From Lachnospiraceae bacterium (GTDB taxonomy: Bacteria; Bacillota; Clostridia; Lachnospirales; Lachnospiraceae): a stretch of 64,000 nt of DNA. The stretch covers positions 1 through 64,000 of the forward strand of contig BLMJ01000009.1 in assembly GCA_011960625.1 (NCBI GenBank), in the 5' to 3' direction. Positions within the stretch are counted from its first letter, which is position 1. Every line of letters begins with the position of its first letter. The notes below the pieces were generated by a model. The model was not told the origin of the DNA and did not search any database. It saw nothing but the letters and a program-made list of their open reading frames with translations. This document shows, one piece after another, positions 49,115 to 58,271 of this stretch. A program made the translations under genes and the position numbers.

Positions 49115-50440
49115 ATGAATTTGGAACAGATGAAACAGGACACGGCAAAGATGATAGGGCAGTTCTCTATACCTGCAATCATTTCCATGCTTCTCACTTC
49201 TCTGGTTACGATTGCGGACGGGTTCTTCATCGGGAACTATGTGGGAAAGGAAGGGATTGCGGCGGTCAATTTGGGACTTCCGATTATCTATCTGTATCTG
49301 GGCGTAGGCTTAATGGTTTCAATCGGAGGCGTTTCGATTGCCGGGAGGGTCCTGGGCGCTGGGGATAGAAACACCTGTAACCAGGTGTTTCGGCAGACGA
49401 TTGTAACTACGTTGGTATCCTCCACACTGCTTGGCGGCGTCATGCTCCTTTTCTTCCAGCCTATGATGTCTGTGCTTCGTGCGGATGGAAGGGTGATAGG
49501 GTATTTTCAGGATTATTATGAAATAATGCTTCTGACGCTTCCTGTCATGGTGGTTAATTCTTCGTTCGGGATGTTCATCCGGAGCGAAGGGTATCCTAGA
49601 TACTACATGAAAATTAGTATGCTTGATGTGCTGTTGAATATTTTTCTGGATTATGTCTTTGCGGATTGGTTTCATATGGGTGTTGCTGGAATTGGATTGG
49701 CTTCCCTTCTGGCAGCGTTGGTTTCGCTTATCTGTATCTTGTATTTTTTTATGAGAAAGGCAAAAGTTTACCGTCTGGGAAGGTTCCGATTTTCCGGCAA
49801 AATGTGTGTGCAGTCAATCTTAAATGGGAGTTCGGAATTTATTGGGGAGATGTCTACAGGAATTGCCATGTTTGCCTATAATTTTGTAATTATGAGGAAG
49901 GTTGGAACGGACGGAGTGACTGCATTTACGATTGTGGGGTATGTGGCTTATGTATTCAGTATGGTCGTTGTAGGCTTCGGACAGGGGACAAGCCCTCTGA
50001 TTAGTTTTGTCTATGGCGCTCGGGAGAAGATGCTGGCTTCGGACATTCGAAAGCGGACGAACCGGTATGTTTTTGGTGTTGGCCTGGCTGTGTTCCTTCT
50101 GATGGCAGCAGGAGTTAAATGGTACAGCGGGGTATTCGTGCAGAATGATAGGGTAGAAGGGATGATTCAATCGGGGATGCTTATCTTTATGACTTCATTT
50201 TTCTTCTCGGGCGTAAATGCTATCACTTCCTTTTACTTTACTGCGACAGGGCAAGCCTTTCCGTCGGCTGTGATCTCGGCGTCGCGGGGATTGGTCATTC
50301 TGCTTGTGTGTATCTTTACACTGCCGTATTTGTTCGGAATGACGGGGGTATGGCTGGCGGCTCCTGTGACGGAATTGGTGACGCTTGGAATTACGTTATT
50401 CTTTTTACGTATTGAAAATTTTTCTTTTAGAGAATTATGA
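49115..50440 (+). CDS. MATE family efflux transporter
   Basis: Twelve-helix Na+/H+-coupled multidrug exporter, MepA-like. The first helices GQFSIPAIISMLLTSLVTIADGF and FIGNYVGKEGIAAVNLGLPI and the mid-protein FTIVGYVAYVFSMVVVGFGQG and TSPLISFVYGA are typical. 441 aa. Start ATG 49115 follows aaggagg. TATAAT at about 49072 could be a -10 element, but no convincing -35 is seen. It follows an AraC-GyrI regulator and precedes a GNAT enzyme. Substrate unknown. Confidence 0.92.
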   Translation: MNLEQMKQDTAKMIGQFSIPAIISMLLTSLVTIADGFFIGNYVGKEGIAAVNLGLPIIYLYLGVGLMVSIGGVSIAGRVLGAGDRNTCNQVFRQTIVTTLVSSTLLGGVMLLFFQPMMSVLRADGRVIGYFQDYYEIMLLTLPVMVVNSSFGMFIRSEGYPRYYMKISMLDVLLNIFLDYVFADWFHMGVAGIGLASLLAALVSLICILYFFMRKAKVYRLGRFRFSGKMCVQSILNGSSEFIGEMSTGIAMFAYNFVIMRKVGTDGVTAFTIVGYVAYVFSMVVVGFGQGTSPLISFVYGAREKMLASDIRKRTNRYVFGVGLAVFLLMAAGVKWYSGVFVQNDRVEGMIQSGMLIFMTSFFFSGVNAITSFYFTATGQAFPSAVISASRGLVILLVCIFTLPYLFGMTGVWLAAPVTELVTLGITLFFLRIENFSFREL

Positions 50441-50450
50441 GGTGAATTTT

Positions 50451-50933
50451 ATGGGTTTAAAATTTGTCCCTGCTTACGATTTTCCTTCGGAAGTGGGGGA
50501 GCTTTTTTCGGAGTATACAGAACTGTTGATTGCCGGGGATTCCTCGTTCAAGGAATATCTTGCGATTCAAAATTATGATGAAGAATTAGACCATTTGGAG
50601 AGTAAATATGGATTTCCTTACGGAAGGTTATATTTGGCCTATTATGACGGTGAGCTGGCGGGATGTATTGGGCTGAGAAAGATTGATGAAAAAAACGGCG
50701 AGATGAAACGGCTGTATGTAAGACCTGCATTTCGCGGGAAACGTATTGGGAATCAGTTGGTTCAAAAAATCATAGAAGATGCGCGTAAGATTGGATATTC
50801 CAGTATACTGTTAGATACGCTGCCATTTCTTAGAAATGCAATCCATCTTTATGAGACCTATGGGTTCTATGAGATCGATAGCTATAATGACAGTCCGATG
50901 GATACTTCTATTTATATGAAGCTGGACTTATAA
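50451..50933 (+). CDS. GNAT family N-acetyltransferase
   Basis: 160-aa acetyl-CoA-dependent acetyltransferase. Motif A is MKRLYVRPAFRGKRIGNQLV, with R-G-K-R-I-G binding the pyrophosphate, and the closing LYETYGFYEID is also characteristic. The track ORF starts in the MATE gene; ATG 50451 has gaggtg upstream. The substrate is unknown. It sits 10 nt after the MATE gene, so the two are probably transcribed together. Confidence 0.9.
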   Translation: MGLKFVPAYDFPSEVGELFSEYTELLIAGDSSFKEYLAIQNYDEELDHLESKYGFPYGRLYLAYYDGELAGCIGLRKIDEKNGEMKRLYVRPAFRGKRIGNQLVQKIIEDARKIGYSSILLDTLPFLRNAIHLYETYGFYEIDSYNDSPMDTSIYMKLDL

Positions 50934-50966
50934 GGGTGAAATGATTGAATAGGGAGGGATTTGACT

Positions 50967-51143
50967 CTAACAATCTCCCTCCCAGTCCGTTACCTCTACA
51001 ACAATTTTTAATGGCTGCTTTGTTCTATTTCTATTATCGTTATAATTCTTTTTCATCCCTATCGTTAAAAAATTTCCGGTTTTTAAATCAGCCTTTGTTC
51101 CATGAAAAAATGAACCTGGACTAAATATCATCTTATCATGCAT
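50967..51143 (-). pseudogene. Remnant of NAD+-rifampin ADP-ribosyltransferase (arr)
   Basis: A 58-codon frame, below the track cutoff. The product begins MHDKMIFSPGSFFHGTKADL and continues with K-T-G-N-F-L-T-I-G and NYNDNRNR. FFHGTKADLK.G..LT.G...NY is the signature N-terminus of Arr (about 140 aa). The end PLKIVVEVTDWEGD matches the Arr C-terminal block PLRVVGVVEDWEG. The middle (about 60 residues, with the catalytic region) is missing, so the two ends are fused in frame after an internal deletion; the tail after DWEG is also cut. A good ribosome site (aaaggag) remains. The rest of 50934-51429 (from 51144) holds the promoter of the next gene and no supported gene. Family assignment is from memory of Arr sequences. 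Confidence 0.72.
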
Positions 51144-51362
51144 GTGATGTTCTCCTTTACCATTCCATAATATCTTTTCATAAATTGTTTTTTGGGTTAT
51201 CAGCTTTCGATTTGTTATCGTTCATTTAGTTTAACATTTTTATACAGCGTATACAAACAGAACTATAAGATAGATGCCCACTTTGCTATATCGAGAAGTG
51301 TCACACTTTTGCAGAGCATAGGAAAAGCAAAGCAACGGTGCTTATAGAACCGAAAATTTCTA

Positions 51363-51391
51363 TGGAAATACCACTGCTTAGTTGTTATAAT
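51363..51391 (+). promoter_or_regulatory. Promoter of the AAA-ATPase-like gene
   Basis: TGGAAA (51363-51368), 17-bp spacer, TATAAT (51386-51391), 39 nt before the ATG. The -10 is perfect and the -35 matches four of six bases. Confidence 0.6.
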
Positions 51392-51429
51392 ATATACGAA
51401 ATAATCTATAAGGAGACGAGCTAAGGCGG

Positions 51430-53136
51430 ATGGAAGGAGCGTGGAAAGAGATGGAGACGCGAAAGAAGAAACTTCCGATTGGGATTGAAAATTTTGAAAA
51501 ACTTCGTTCCGAGAATTTTTACTATATTGATAAAACAGGATTCATCAGAGCGCTTCTTAACAACTGGGGAGAGGTGAATCTGTTTACCCGTCCCAGAAGA
51601 TTTGGAAAATCGCTGAATATGAGTATGCTGGAACACTTTTTCTCGCTGAATGGAGATAAGAGCATTTTTGAGGGATTGGAAATTTCAAAAGAGACCGCGC
51701 TGTGTGAAGAACATATGGGGAAATATCCGGTTGTCGCGGTTTCCCTAAAGGGGATAGAAGCGCAAAACTATGAAATGGCAATTCAAATGGCAGTTCAGAT
51801 TATAAAAAGAGTTCCTGCGAAAGTACAATATCTTTTGGAGAGTAATGCCTTAAGTGAACAGGATAAAAGGGAATACCGGAAACTTCTGGATGATAATATG
51901 TCTGAAGCAGTACTTTGCAATAGTCTAAGAGTATTATCGGAATTGTTGGAGAAGCATCATCATACAAAGGTTATCCTGCTGATTGATGAATATGACGTCC
52001 CGCTGGCAAAGGCCCATGCGAACGGCTATTATGACCAGATGATTTCCTTTATTCGCAGTCTGCTCGGAGAGACGCTTAAAACAAACAACAGCCTGAAATT
52101 AGCGGTGCTGACAGGCTGTCTTAGGATTTCAAAGGAGAGCGTCTTTACCGGGCTTAATAATTTGAAGGTATTGACGATTGCGGATGAACGGTTTGATGAA
52201 TATTTCGGTTTTACGGACAAAGAAGTAAAAGAACTTCTGAAATATTATGGTGTAACGGAGCATTATGAGGAAGTAAAAAGGTGGTATGATGGATATCAGT
52301 TCGGAAATCAGAAGGTGTACTGCCCGTGGGATGTGCTGAACCATTGCGATAGGATCAGAAGCACTCCAGATGTGCAGCCAGAGAATTACTGGCTCAATAC
52401 CAGCAGTAATGACCCGGTGAAACGTTTTATTCAGGAGTCAGCAAATGCTGCGACCAAGCGGGAGATTGAGCGCCTAGTGGCGGGCGAGGTTATAACAAAG
52501 GAAATCCATCAGGAGCTAACGTATCCTGAGATTTATCAGTCGATAGACAATATCTGGAGCTTGCTCTTTACCACCGGTTATCTGACCCAGCGAGGGAAAG
52601 CAGAAGGAAGGCAGATGAAATTGGCGATTCCCAATCTGGAAATCCAAGATATTTATATGACGCAGATCATGGAGTTTTTTAAGGAGAAGGTCCAAAAAGA
52701 CGGAGATACGCTGAACCGTTTCTGCGATGCCCTGCAAAATGGAGAGCCAGAAAATGTAGAGAAGTTTTTCACAGAATATTTGCGAAGAACCATCAGTATT
52801 CGGGATACCGCCGTAAGAACAGACATGAAAGAGAACTTTTATCATGGTATACTGCTTGGAATTTTAGGCGTAAAGAACCGATGGGGGATTTCTTCTAATC
52901 AGGAAATGGGAGAAGGATATGCTGATATCCTTGCGGAGCCAGATACTAAAGATGTAGGAATTATTATAGAAGTAAAATATGCGCATAATGGAGATCTAGA
53001 CGCGGCATGTAAAGAGGCATTAAAACAAATCGAGTATACCAGATATGAAGACGACCTTTCTGACGACGGGATAGCGAACATCCTTAAGTATGGAATCGCC
53101 TGTTATAAAAAGCGATGCAGGGTTATGCTTGCTTAA
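51430..53136 (+). CDS. AAA-ATPase-like protein with C-terminal PD-(D/E)XK nuclease domain
   Basis: 568-aa protein of the PF09820 + PF08011 architecture. The N-terminal part has KLPIGIENFEKLRSENFYYIDKT, a P-loop-like RPRRFGKSLNMSM (about residue 57) and a Walker B VILLIDEYDVPL. The C-terminal PD-(D/E)XK nuclease fold carries GEGYADILAEPD and IIIEVKYA (D and E-x-K). The family is expanded in gut anaerobes and often found as scattered single genes; function unknown, possibly mobile or defence related. ATG 51430 (MEGAWKE) follows aaggcgg; ATG 51451 (METRKKKLPIG) is a plausible alternative. Full length and intact. Confidence 0.88.
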   Translation: MEGAWKEMETRKKKLPIGIENFEKLRSENFYYIDKTGFIRALLNNWGEVNLFTRPRRFGKSLNMSMLEHFFSLNGDKSIFEGLEISKETALCEEHMGKYPVVAVSLKGIEAQNYEMAIQMAVQIIKRVPAKVQYLLESNALSEQDKREYRKLLDDNMSEAVLCNSLRVLSELLEKHHHTKVILLIDEYDVPLAKAHANGYYDQMISFIRSLLGETLKTNNSLKLAVLTGCLRISKESVFTGLNNLKVLTIADERFDEYFGFTDKEVKELLKYYGVTEHYEEVKRWYDGYQFGNQKVYCPWDVLNHCDRIRSTPDVQPENYWLNTSSNDPVKRFIQESANAATKREIERLVAGEVITKEIHQELTYPEIYQSIDNIWSLLFTTGYLTQRGKAEGRQMKLAIPNLEIQDIYMTQIMEFFKEKVQKDGDTLNRFCDALQNGEPENVEKFFTEYLRRTISIRDTAVRTDMKENFYHGILLGILGVKNRWGISSNQEMGEGYADILAEPDTKDVGIIIEVKYAHNGDLDAACKEALKQIEYTRYEDDLSDDGIANILKYGIACYKKRCRVMLA

Positions 53137-53186
53137 AAATAAATCAAATAATCATGAAATCTACACAAAAAATCGAAAGGAAACCT

Positions 53187-55052
53187 ATGAGAAAACTAGC
53201 CTTAAATGATGAAATATTACTAAAAATCGAGAAACCCGCCCGCTACATCGGGAATGAAGTCAACAGCGTCATGAAAGACAAGGATAAGATAAATATCCGC
53301 TTCGCTATGTGCTTCCCCGACGTATACGAAATCGGCATGTCCCATCTGGGCATCCAGATTCTCTATGATATGTTTAACCGCTGGGAGGACGTATGGTGCG
53401 AGCGTGTCTACTCTCCATGGGTAGATCTGGACCAGATAATGAGAGAGGAAAACATTCCCTTGTTTGCCTTAGAGTCCCAAGACCCCATCCGTGAATTTGA
53501 TTTTCTCGGAATCACAATCCAGTATGAGATGTGTTACACAAATATTCTGCAGATTCTGGACCTCAGCAAAATTCCTCTTTCTGCCTGTGAGCGATCGGAT
53601 TTTGATCCCATCGTTATCGGCGGAGGTCCTTGCACCTATAATCCAGAACCCTTGGCAGAATTTTTCGACCTGTTCTATATAGGAGACGGGGAGACTGTCT
53701 ATGATCAACTGCTGGATGCCTACAAAGAGAATCGAAGAATCGGCGGGACACGGCAGGATTTTCTTAAGAAAGCGGCAGAGATAGAAGGAATCTACGTGCC
53801 GGGCTTCTATGAGGTCGCCTACAAAGAGGACGGAACCATCGCTTCTTTTACACCAAAGAACCCCCATGCGAAAACAACCATCCAGAAACAGATGGAAAAG
53901 AATCTCACAGATACTTATTATCCCAAGGCTCCTGTTGTTCCATTTATCAAAGTAACGCAGGATAGGATTGTGCTGGAAATTCAAAGAGGATGTATTCGGG
54001 GATGCCGTTTCTGTCAGGCGGGAATGCTGTACCGTCCCACACGTGAGCGGGAGGTAGAAATGCTGAAACAGTACGCCTATGAGATGCTTACGAATACCGG
54101 TCATGAGGAGATTTCCTTAAGCTCCCTAAGCTCCAGCGACTACAGCCAGCTAAAAGAGCTGGTGACATTCCTAATTGAGGAGTTTAAAGATAGGGGAATA
54201 AATATCAGCCTGCCATCTCTGCGAATCGACGCATTTTCACTGGACGTAATGGGAAAGGTACAGGATATCCGAAAGAGCAGCCTGACCTTTGCTCCAGAGG
54301 CAGGCTCCCAGCGAATGAGGGATGTAATAAACAAAGGACTAACCGAAGATATGATTCTAGACGGAGCCGGACAAGCTTTTGAGGGAGGCTGGAATAAGGT
54401 AAAGCTCTATTTTATGTTGGGACTTCCCACAGAAACCCAAGAGGACATGAAAGAGATTCCGCGGCTTGCAGATAAAATTGCCAGAAGATACTACGAAATT
54501 CCCAAGGATAAACGCAACGGGAAATGCCAGATTACCACCAGCACCTCCTTCTTTATCCCGAAACCCTTTACGCCGTTCCAGTGGGCACAGATGTACAACA
54601 ACGACGAATATATTGCCAGGGCGGCGATTGTAAAACATGAGTTTCAGGAACAGCTAAACCGAAAAAGTCTGAAATACCATTGGCATGATGCAGAAGTGAC
54701 CGTGTTAGAGGGCGTATTTGCCAGAGGAGACCGAAAACTTTCGAAGGTAATCTTAGAAGCCTACAAGCTGGGGTGTCTCTATGATTCCTGGACAGAAACC
54801 TTTGACAATGAAAAATGGATGAAAGCATTTGAAAATACAGGTGTGGATATCGGATTTTATAATCTTCGCCAGAGGGATGCCGATGAAATCTTCCCGTGGG
54901 ATTTCATTGATATTGGAGTAACGAAAGAGTTTCTGTATCAAGAGTGGCAGCGTGCGCAAAAAGGAGAGATAACACCCAACTGCAGGGTAAACTGTTCCGG
55001 CTGCGGTGCCATGAAATACAAAGGAGGTGTCTGTATTGAAAGCAAGAATTAA
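53187..55052 (+). CDS. B12-binding-domain radical SAM protein (TIGR03960 family)
   Basis: 621-aa radical SAM protein with an N-terminal B12-binding-like region (RFAMCFPDVYEIGMSHLG). The [4Fe-4S] motif is CIRGCRFC (residues 269-276), and PEAGSQRMRDVINKGLTEDM is typical. A C-terminal CSGCG motif may bind a second cluster. The substrate is unknown. The track ORF starts at 53115 inside the previous gene; ATG 53187 follows aaagga and gives MRKLALNDEILLKIEKPARY, the family start. It is paired with the DUF2344 protein below, its usual companion. Confidence 0.92.
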   Translation: MRKLALNDEILLKIEKPARYIGNEVNSVMKDKDKINIRFAMCFPDVYEIGMSHLGIQILYDMFNRWEDVWCERVYSPWVDLDQIMREENIPLFALESQDPIREFDFLGITIQYEMCYTNILQILDLSKIPLSACERSDFDPIVIGGGPCTYNPEPLAEFFDLFYIGDGETVYDQLLDAYKENRRIGGTRQDFLKKAAEIEGIYVPGFYEVAYKEDGTIASFTPKNPHAKTTIQKQMEKNLTDTYYPKAPVVPFIKVTQDRIVLEIQRGCIRGCRFCQAGMLYRPTREREVEMLKQYAYEMLTNTGHEEISLSSLSSSDYSQLKELVTFLIEEFKDRGINISLPSLRIDAFSLDVMGKVQDIRKSSLTFAPEAGSQRMRDVINKGLTEDMILDGAGQAFEGGWNKVKLYFMLGLPTETQEDMKEIPRLADKIARRYYEIPKDKRNGKCQITTSTSFFIPKPFTPFQWAQMYNNDEYIARAAIVKHEFQEQLNRKSLKYHWHDAEVTVLEGVFARGDRKLSKVILEAYKLGCLYDSWTETFDNEKWMKAFENTGVDIGFYNLRQRDADEIFPWDFIDIGVTKEFLYQEWQRAQKGEITPNCRVNCSGCGAMKYKGGVCIESKN

Positions 55053-55755
55053 GTTTCGTAAATATGGTGTCATGCGCTTCATCGGGCATCTGGATGTGAT
55101 GCGTTTTTTCCAGAAGGCTATGCGTCGTGCAAGGATTCCCATTGCCTTTACAGAAGGCTACAGCCCACATATGATTATGTCTTTTGCCCAGCCATTAGGA
55201 GTCGGCGTCACCAGTGACGGAGAATATTTGGATATCGAATTAAAAGAAGAGATAGCTGCAAACGAAGCAGTCATCCGTTTGAATGAGGTGATGGTGGAAG
55301 GGATAGAGGTCGTCAATTTTGTGAGAATACCAGACGATAAGAAGAGCAGTGGAATGACCCTTGTTGCCGCTGCAAGTTATAGAGTAACACTTTTAGAATC
55401 CGCCAAATCTGCGGAGATTACAAGGGAACTCCCAGACTCCTGGCAGTCAAAAATCGAGGCGTTTCAGAAACAGGAATCTATAGTAGTCCTAAAAAAGACT
55501 AAGCGCAGCGAGGCAGAGGTTGATATTAAGCCAATGATTTATCAGATGCATAAAGAAGCAAATAGCATCTATTTGTTCCTAGCCGCAGGAAGCGAGCAAA
55601 ATCTCAAACCAGACCTTGTAATGGAGGCGTTTACAGAATTTATAGGAGAAAAAGAGGAGAGTGTTCCTTTTCATTACCACCGCTTGGAGGTGTACGCAAG
55701 ACAGTCCAAGGAGAGCCTGGATTTTGTACCTCTTGACCAGTTGAAACTTCCATAA
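55036..55755 (+). CDS. DUF2344 protein (TIGR03936, radical SAM-associated)
   Basis: 239-aa protein that always accompanies the TIGR03960 radical SAM enzyme and is fused to it in some bacteria. N-terminus IKFRKYGVMRFIGHLDVMRFFQK and FTEGYSPHMIMSFAQPLGVG are diagnostic. TTG 55036, 8 nt after ggagg, is preferred to the track GTG 55027, which lies within the ribosome site. It overlaps the preceding gene by 17 nt. In many Clostridia the next genes are RNase G and rplU; here a different set intervenes. Confidence 0.92.
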   Translation: MKARIKFRKYGVMRFIGHLDVMRFFQKAMRRARIPIAFTEGYSPHMIMSFAQPLGVGVTSDGEYLDIELKEEIAANEAVIRLNEVMVEGIEVVNFVRIPDDKKSSGMTLVAAASYRVTLLESAKSAEITRELPDSWQSKIEAFQKQESIVVLKKTKRSEAEVDIKPMIYQMHKEANSIYLFLAAGSEQNLKPDLVMEAFTEFIGEKEESVPFHYHRLEVYARQSKESLDFVPLDQLKLP

Positions 55756-55773
55756 CAAAGGAGCGTCAAAATT

Positions 55774-56256
55774 ATGAGCAAAAAAGAAGTAAAAACCAAT
55801 GCAATGAGAATCCTAGACCGACGGAAGATTCCTTATGAATATGAAGAGTATGACTGCGAGGATTTTATCGATGGCATACAGGTTGCCGATCAGTTAGGAT
55901 ATAGCCATGAGCTGGTCTATAAGACATTGGTGACGACAGGAAAATCAGGGAAATACTATGTGTTTGTAATTCCCATAGAGGAAGAGATTGATTTTAAGAA
56001 AGCGGCAAAGGTCGTCGGGGAAAAATCCTTGGAGATGCTGCACTTAAAAGACTTGACAAAGGTAACTGGCTATATTCGCGGAGGCTGTACGGCTATTGGG
56101 ATGAAGAAACCGTATCCTACCGTCATCCATAAAGCGGCATATAGTTTGGAATATATCCATGTAAGCGGCGGAAAATTAGGAATGCAGTTAAAATTAAGTC
56201 CGCAGCATCTACAGTTGGCGACAGACGCCCAATTTGCAGACGTTACCCATTCATGA
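55774..56256 (+). CDS. ybaK: Cys-tRNA(Pro)/Cys-tRNA(Cys) deacylase (YbaK type)
   Basis: Trans-editing enzyme that removes cysteine mischarged on tRNA-Pro. 160 aa with the YbaK fold: RILDRRKIPYEYEEYDCEDF, ELVYKTLVTTGKSGKYYVFV (conserved lysine in KTL), GGCTAIGMKKPYP and the C-terminal YIHVSGGKLGMQLKLSP. ATG 55774 follows aaaggagcg. It lies 18 nt after the DUF2344 gene. Confidence 0.9.
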   Translation: MSKKEVKTNAMRILDRRKIPYEYEEYDCEDFIDGIQVADQLGYSHELVYKTLVTTGKSGKYYVFVIPIEEEIDFKKAAKVVGEKSLEMLHLKDLTKVTGYIRGGCTAIGMKKPYPTVIHKAAYSLEYIHVSGGKLGMQLKLSPQHLQLATDAQFADVTHS

Positions 56257-56281
56257 TGAAGATAACAGGAAAGGATTACCT

Positions 56282-56866
56282 ATGAACACAGTGATATTTG
56301 ACGTTGGCAATGTATTGGTAGGTTACGATTGGCAGAGTTACCTGCGCACCTTCCAATATTCGGAAGAAATTTACGAAAGAGTAGCAGATGCCGTATTTCG
56401 CAATGAGGATTGGCTGGAGGGTGATATTGGACGCGTTTCCACAGAAGAATGGCTGAAGCTGTTTATAGAAAACGCGCCTGAGGTGGAGCCGCAGATTCGT
56501 GAGGTATTTGAAGGTTTTGAAGGAACCATTGTACCCCTGTCTTACACAGCAGATTGGATTGCTTATTTTAGAAGCCAAGGATATAAGCTTTACTACCTAT
56601 CTAACTATTCCAAGGAGCTTTATGAGAAATCTAAGGATAAACTGAGCTTTCTTGACAGCTTTGATGGAGGTATTTTCTCCTATCAGGTCAAATGTATCAA
56701 ACCTGACGAAAAGATTTATAAAATCCTGATGGAACGTTATTCTATCCGTCCCTGCGATGCCACATTTTACGACGACCGGCCGGAAAATGTAGAGGCTGCC
56801 GTAAGGCTTGGAATGAAAGGTGTTGTATTTCATCAAGATATTCCATTGCAGTTGATGAAAAAATGA
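56282..56866 (+). CDS. HAD family phosphatase (YihX-like)
   Basis: 194-aa haloacid dehalogenase superfamily phosphatase. Motif I is FDVGNVLV: the nucleophile aspartate is present and the second aspartate is replaced by glycine, as in the active YihX subgroup. Motif II is YYLSNYS, the lysine is in YQVKCIKPDEKIY, and motif IV is YDDRPENV. The track start 56234 lies inside ybaK; ATG 56282 has aaagga before it. A sugar phosphate is a likely substrate, from family only. Confidence 0.88.
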   Translation: MNTVIFDVGNVLVGYDWQSYLRTFQYSEEIYERVADAVFRNEDWLEGDIGRVSTEEWLKLFIENAPEVEPQIREVFEGFEGTIVPLSYTADWIAYFRSQGYKLYYLSNYSKELYEKSKDKLSFLDSFDGGIFSYQVKCIKPDEKIYKILMERYSIRPCDATFYDDRPENVEAAVRLGMKGVVFHQDIPLQLMKK

Positions 56867-56874
56867 TGTAAGAT
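56846..56874 (+). promoter_or_regulatory. Possible SigA promoter of the aspartate kinase gene
   Basis: TTGCAG (56846-56851), 17-bp spacer, TAAGAT (56869-56874), 54 nt before the start codon. The 61-nt gap is too short for a lysine riboswitch. Confidence 0.45.
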
Positions 56875-56927
56875 AGAAAGCGTCTGAAAAAGATACAAAA
56901 ATGTAGTTTGGAGGATTACATAAGAAG

Positions 56928-58259
56928 ATGAATAAGGTCGTAAAATTTGGCGGAAGTTCGCTGGCAAGTGCAGAACAGTTTAAGAAGGCTGCAAGAATTA
57001 TCAACAAGGATGAATCCCGCAGATATGTGGTCCCTTCGGCGCCCGGCAAACGTATGCCAGGTGATACAAAAGTGACGGATATGCTGTACAGGTGTTATAA
57101 TCTTGCGACGATGGAGGATGAGTATGAGGAAGAGTTCGAGGAACAGATGTCGGCAATCAGGGCCCGTTATGATGAGATTATCGCAGGGCTTGGCCTTTCC
57201 ATCGATCTGAGTGAGGAATTTAAGATCATCCGTACAAGGTTCAGCCAGAAGGCAGGCAGAGATTATGCTGCTTCCAGAGGAGAATATCTGAATGGAATCC
57301 TGATGGCAGAATATTTGGGATATGAATTTATTGATGCCGCAGAGGTGATTTGTTTTGATGCAGATGGAAATTTCGACGGTGAACGGACAAACGAGCTGAT
57401 GTCTAAGCGTCTTTCAGATACTCCCCAGGCAGTGATTCCCGGCTTCTATGGTTCGATGCCGGACGGGAAGGTAAAGACCTTTTCTAGGGGCGGCTCGGAT
57501 ATCACAGGCTCTATTGTGGCAAAGGCGGTACATGCGGATATGTATGAGAATTGGACGGACGTGTCCGGCTTCCTGATTGCAGATCCAAGTGTGGTCAAGA
57601 ACCCTAAAGCTATCGACGTGATTACATATAGGGAACTTCGGGAGTTGTCCTATATGGGGGCGACAGTGCTTCACGAGGACGCCATTTTTCCGGTGCGCAA
57701 GGAAGGAATACCAATCAATATCCGCAATACCAATTCGCCTGAGGATAAGGGGACGCTGATTGTAGAAGGTACCTGCCGTAAGCCTCGGTTTGTGATTACA
57801 GGGATTGCCGGTAAGAAGGATTTCGCCTCCATAACGGTGGAGAAAGCCATGATGAACACAGAGGTTGGTTTTTGCAAAAAGGTCCTGGAGGTATTTGAGG
57901 AAAATGAGATTTCTATCGAACACATGCCCTCAGGAATCGATACCATGACGATATTTGTCCATCAGGATGAATTTGAAGAGAAGGAGCAGAAGGTCATTGC
58001 TGGAATCCACAGAAGGGTAGAGCCAGATTTCCTTGAACTGGAATCCGACCTTGCGCTGATTGCCGTTGTGGGCAGAGGTATGAAGGCCACCCGTGGGACT
58101 TCCGGAAGAATTTTTTCTGCCCTTGCACATGCTAATGTTAATGTTAAGATGATCGATCAGGGCTCCAGTGAGCTAAATATCATCATTGGTGTTCGTAACC
58201 ACGATTTTAGCGATGCGATTAACGCAATTTATGATATATTTGTTAATACTATGATTTAG
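56928..58259 (+). CDS. Aspartate kinase
   Basis: First enzyme of the aspartate pathway (lysine, methionine, threonine and diaminopimelate). The amino acid kinase domain has VVKFGGSSLASAEQF and FSRGGSDITGS. Two ACT domains follow for feedback control: FASITVEKAMMNTEVGF and a C-terminal ACT containing VGRGMKATRGTSGRIFSALA. 443 aa, the monofunctional type III class. It is followed by a CBS protein and an amidohydrolase, not by pathway neighbours. Confidence 0.93.
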   Translation: MNKVVKFGGSSLASAEQFKKAARIINKDESRRYVVPSAPGKRMPGDTKVTDMLYRCYNLATMEDEYEEEFEEQMSAIRARYDEIIAGLGLSIDLSEEFKIIRTRFSQKAGRDYAASRGEYLNGILMAEYLGYEFIDAAEVICFDADGNFDGERTNELMSKRLSDTPQAVIPGFYGSMPDGKVKTFSRGGSDITGSIVAKAVHADMYENWTDVSGFLIADPSVVKNPKAIDVITYRELRELSYMGATVLHEDAIFPVRKEGIPINIRNTNSPEDKGTLIVEGTCRKPRFVITGIAGKKDFASITVEKAMMNTEVGFCKKVLEVFEENEISIEHMPSGIDTMTIFVHQDEFEEKEQKVIAGIHRRVEPDFLELESDLALIAVVGRGMKATRGTSGRIFSALAHANVNVKMIDQGSSELNIIIGVRNHDFSDAINAIYDIFVNTMI

Positions 58260-58271
58260 GAAGGAGCTATC

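Noticed and set aside
56867-56927. Possible lysine riboswitch before aspartate kinase
   Set aside because: The gap of 61 nt is far shorter than a lysine riboswitch and contains no matching conserved core.
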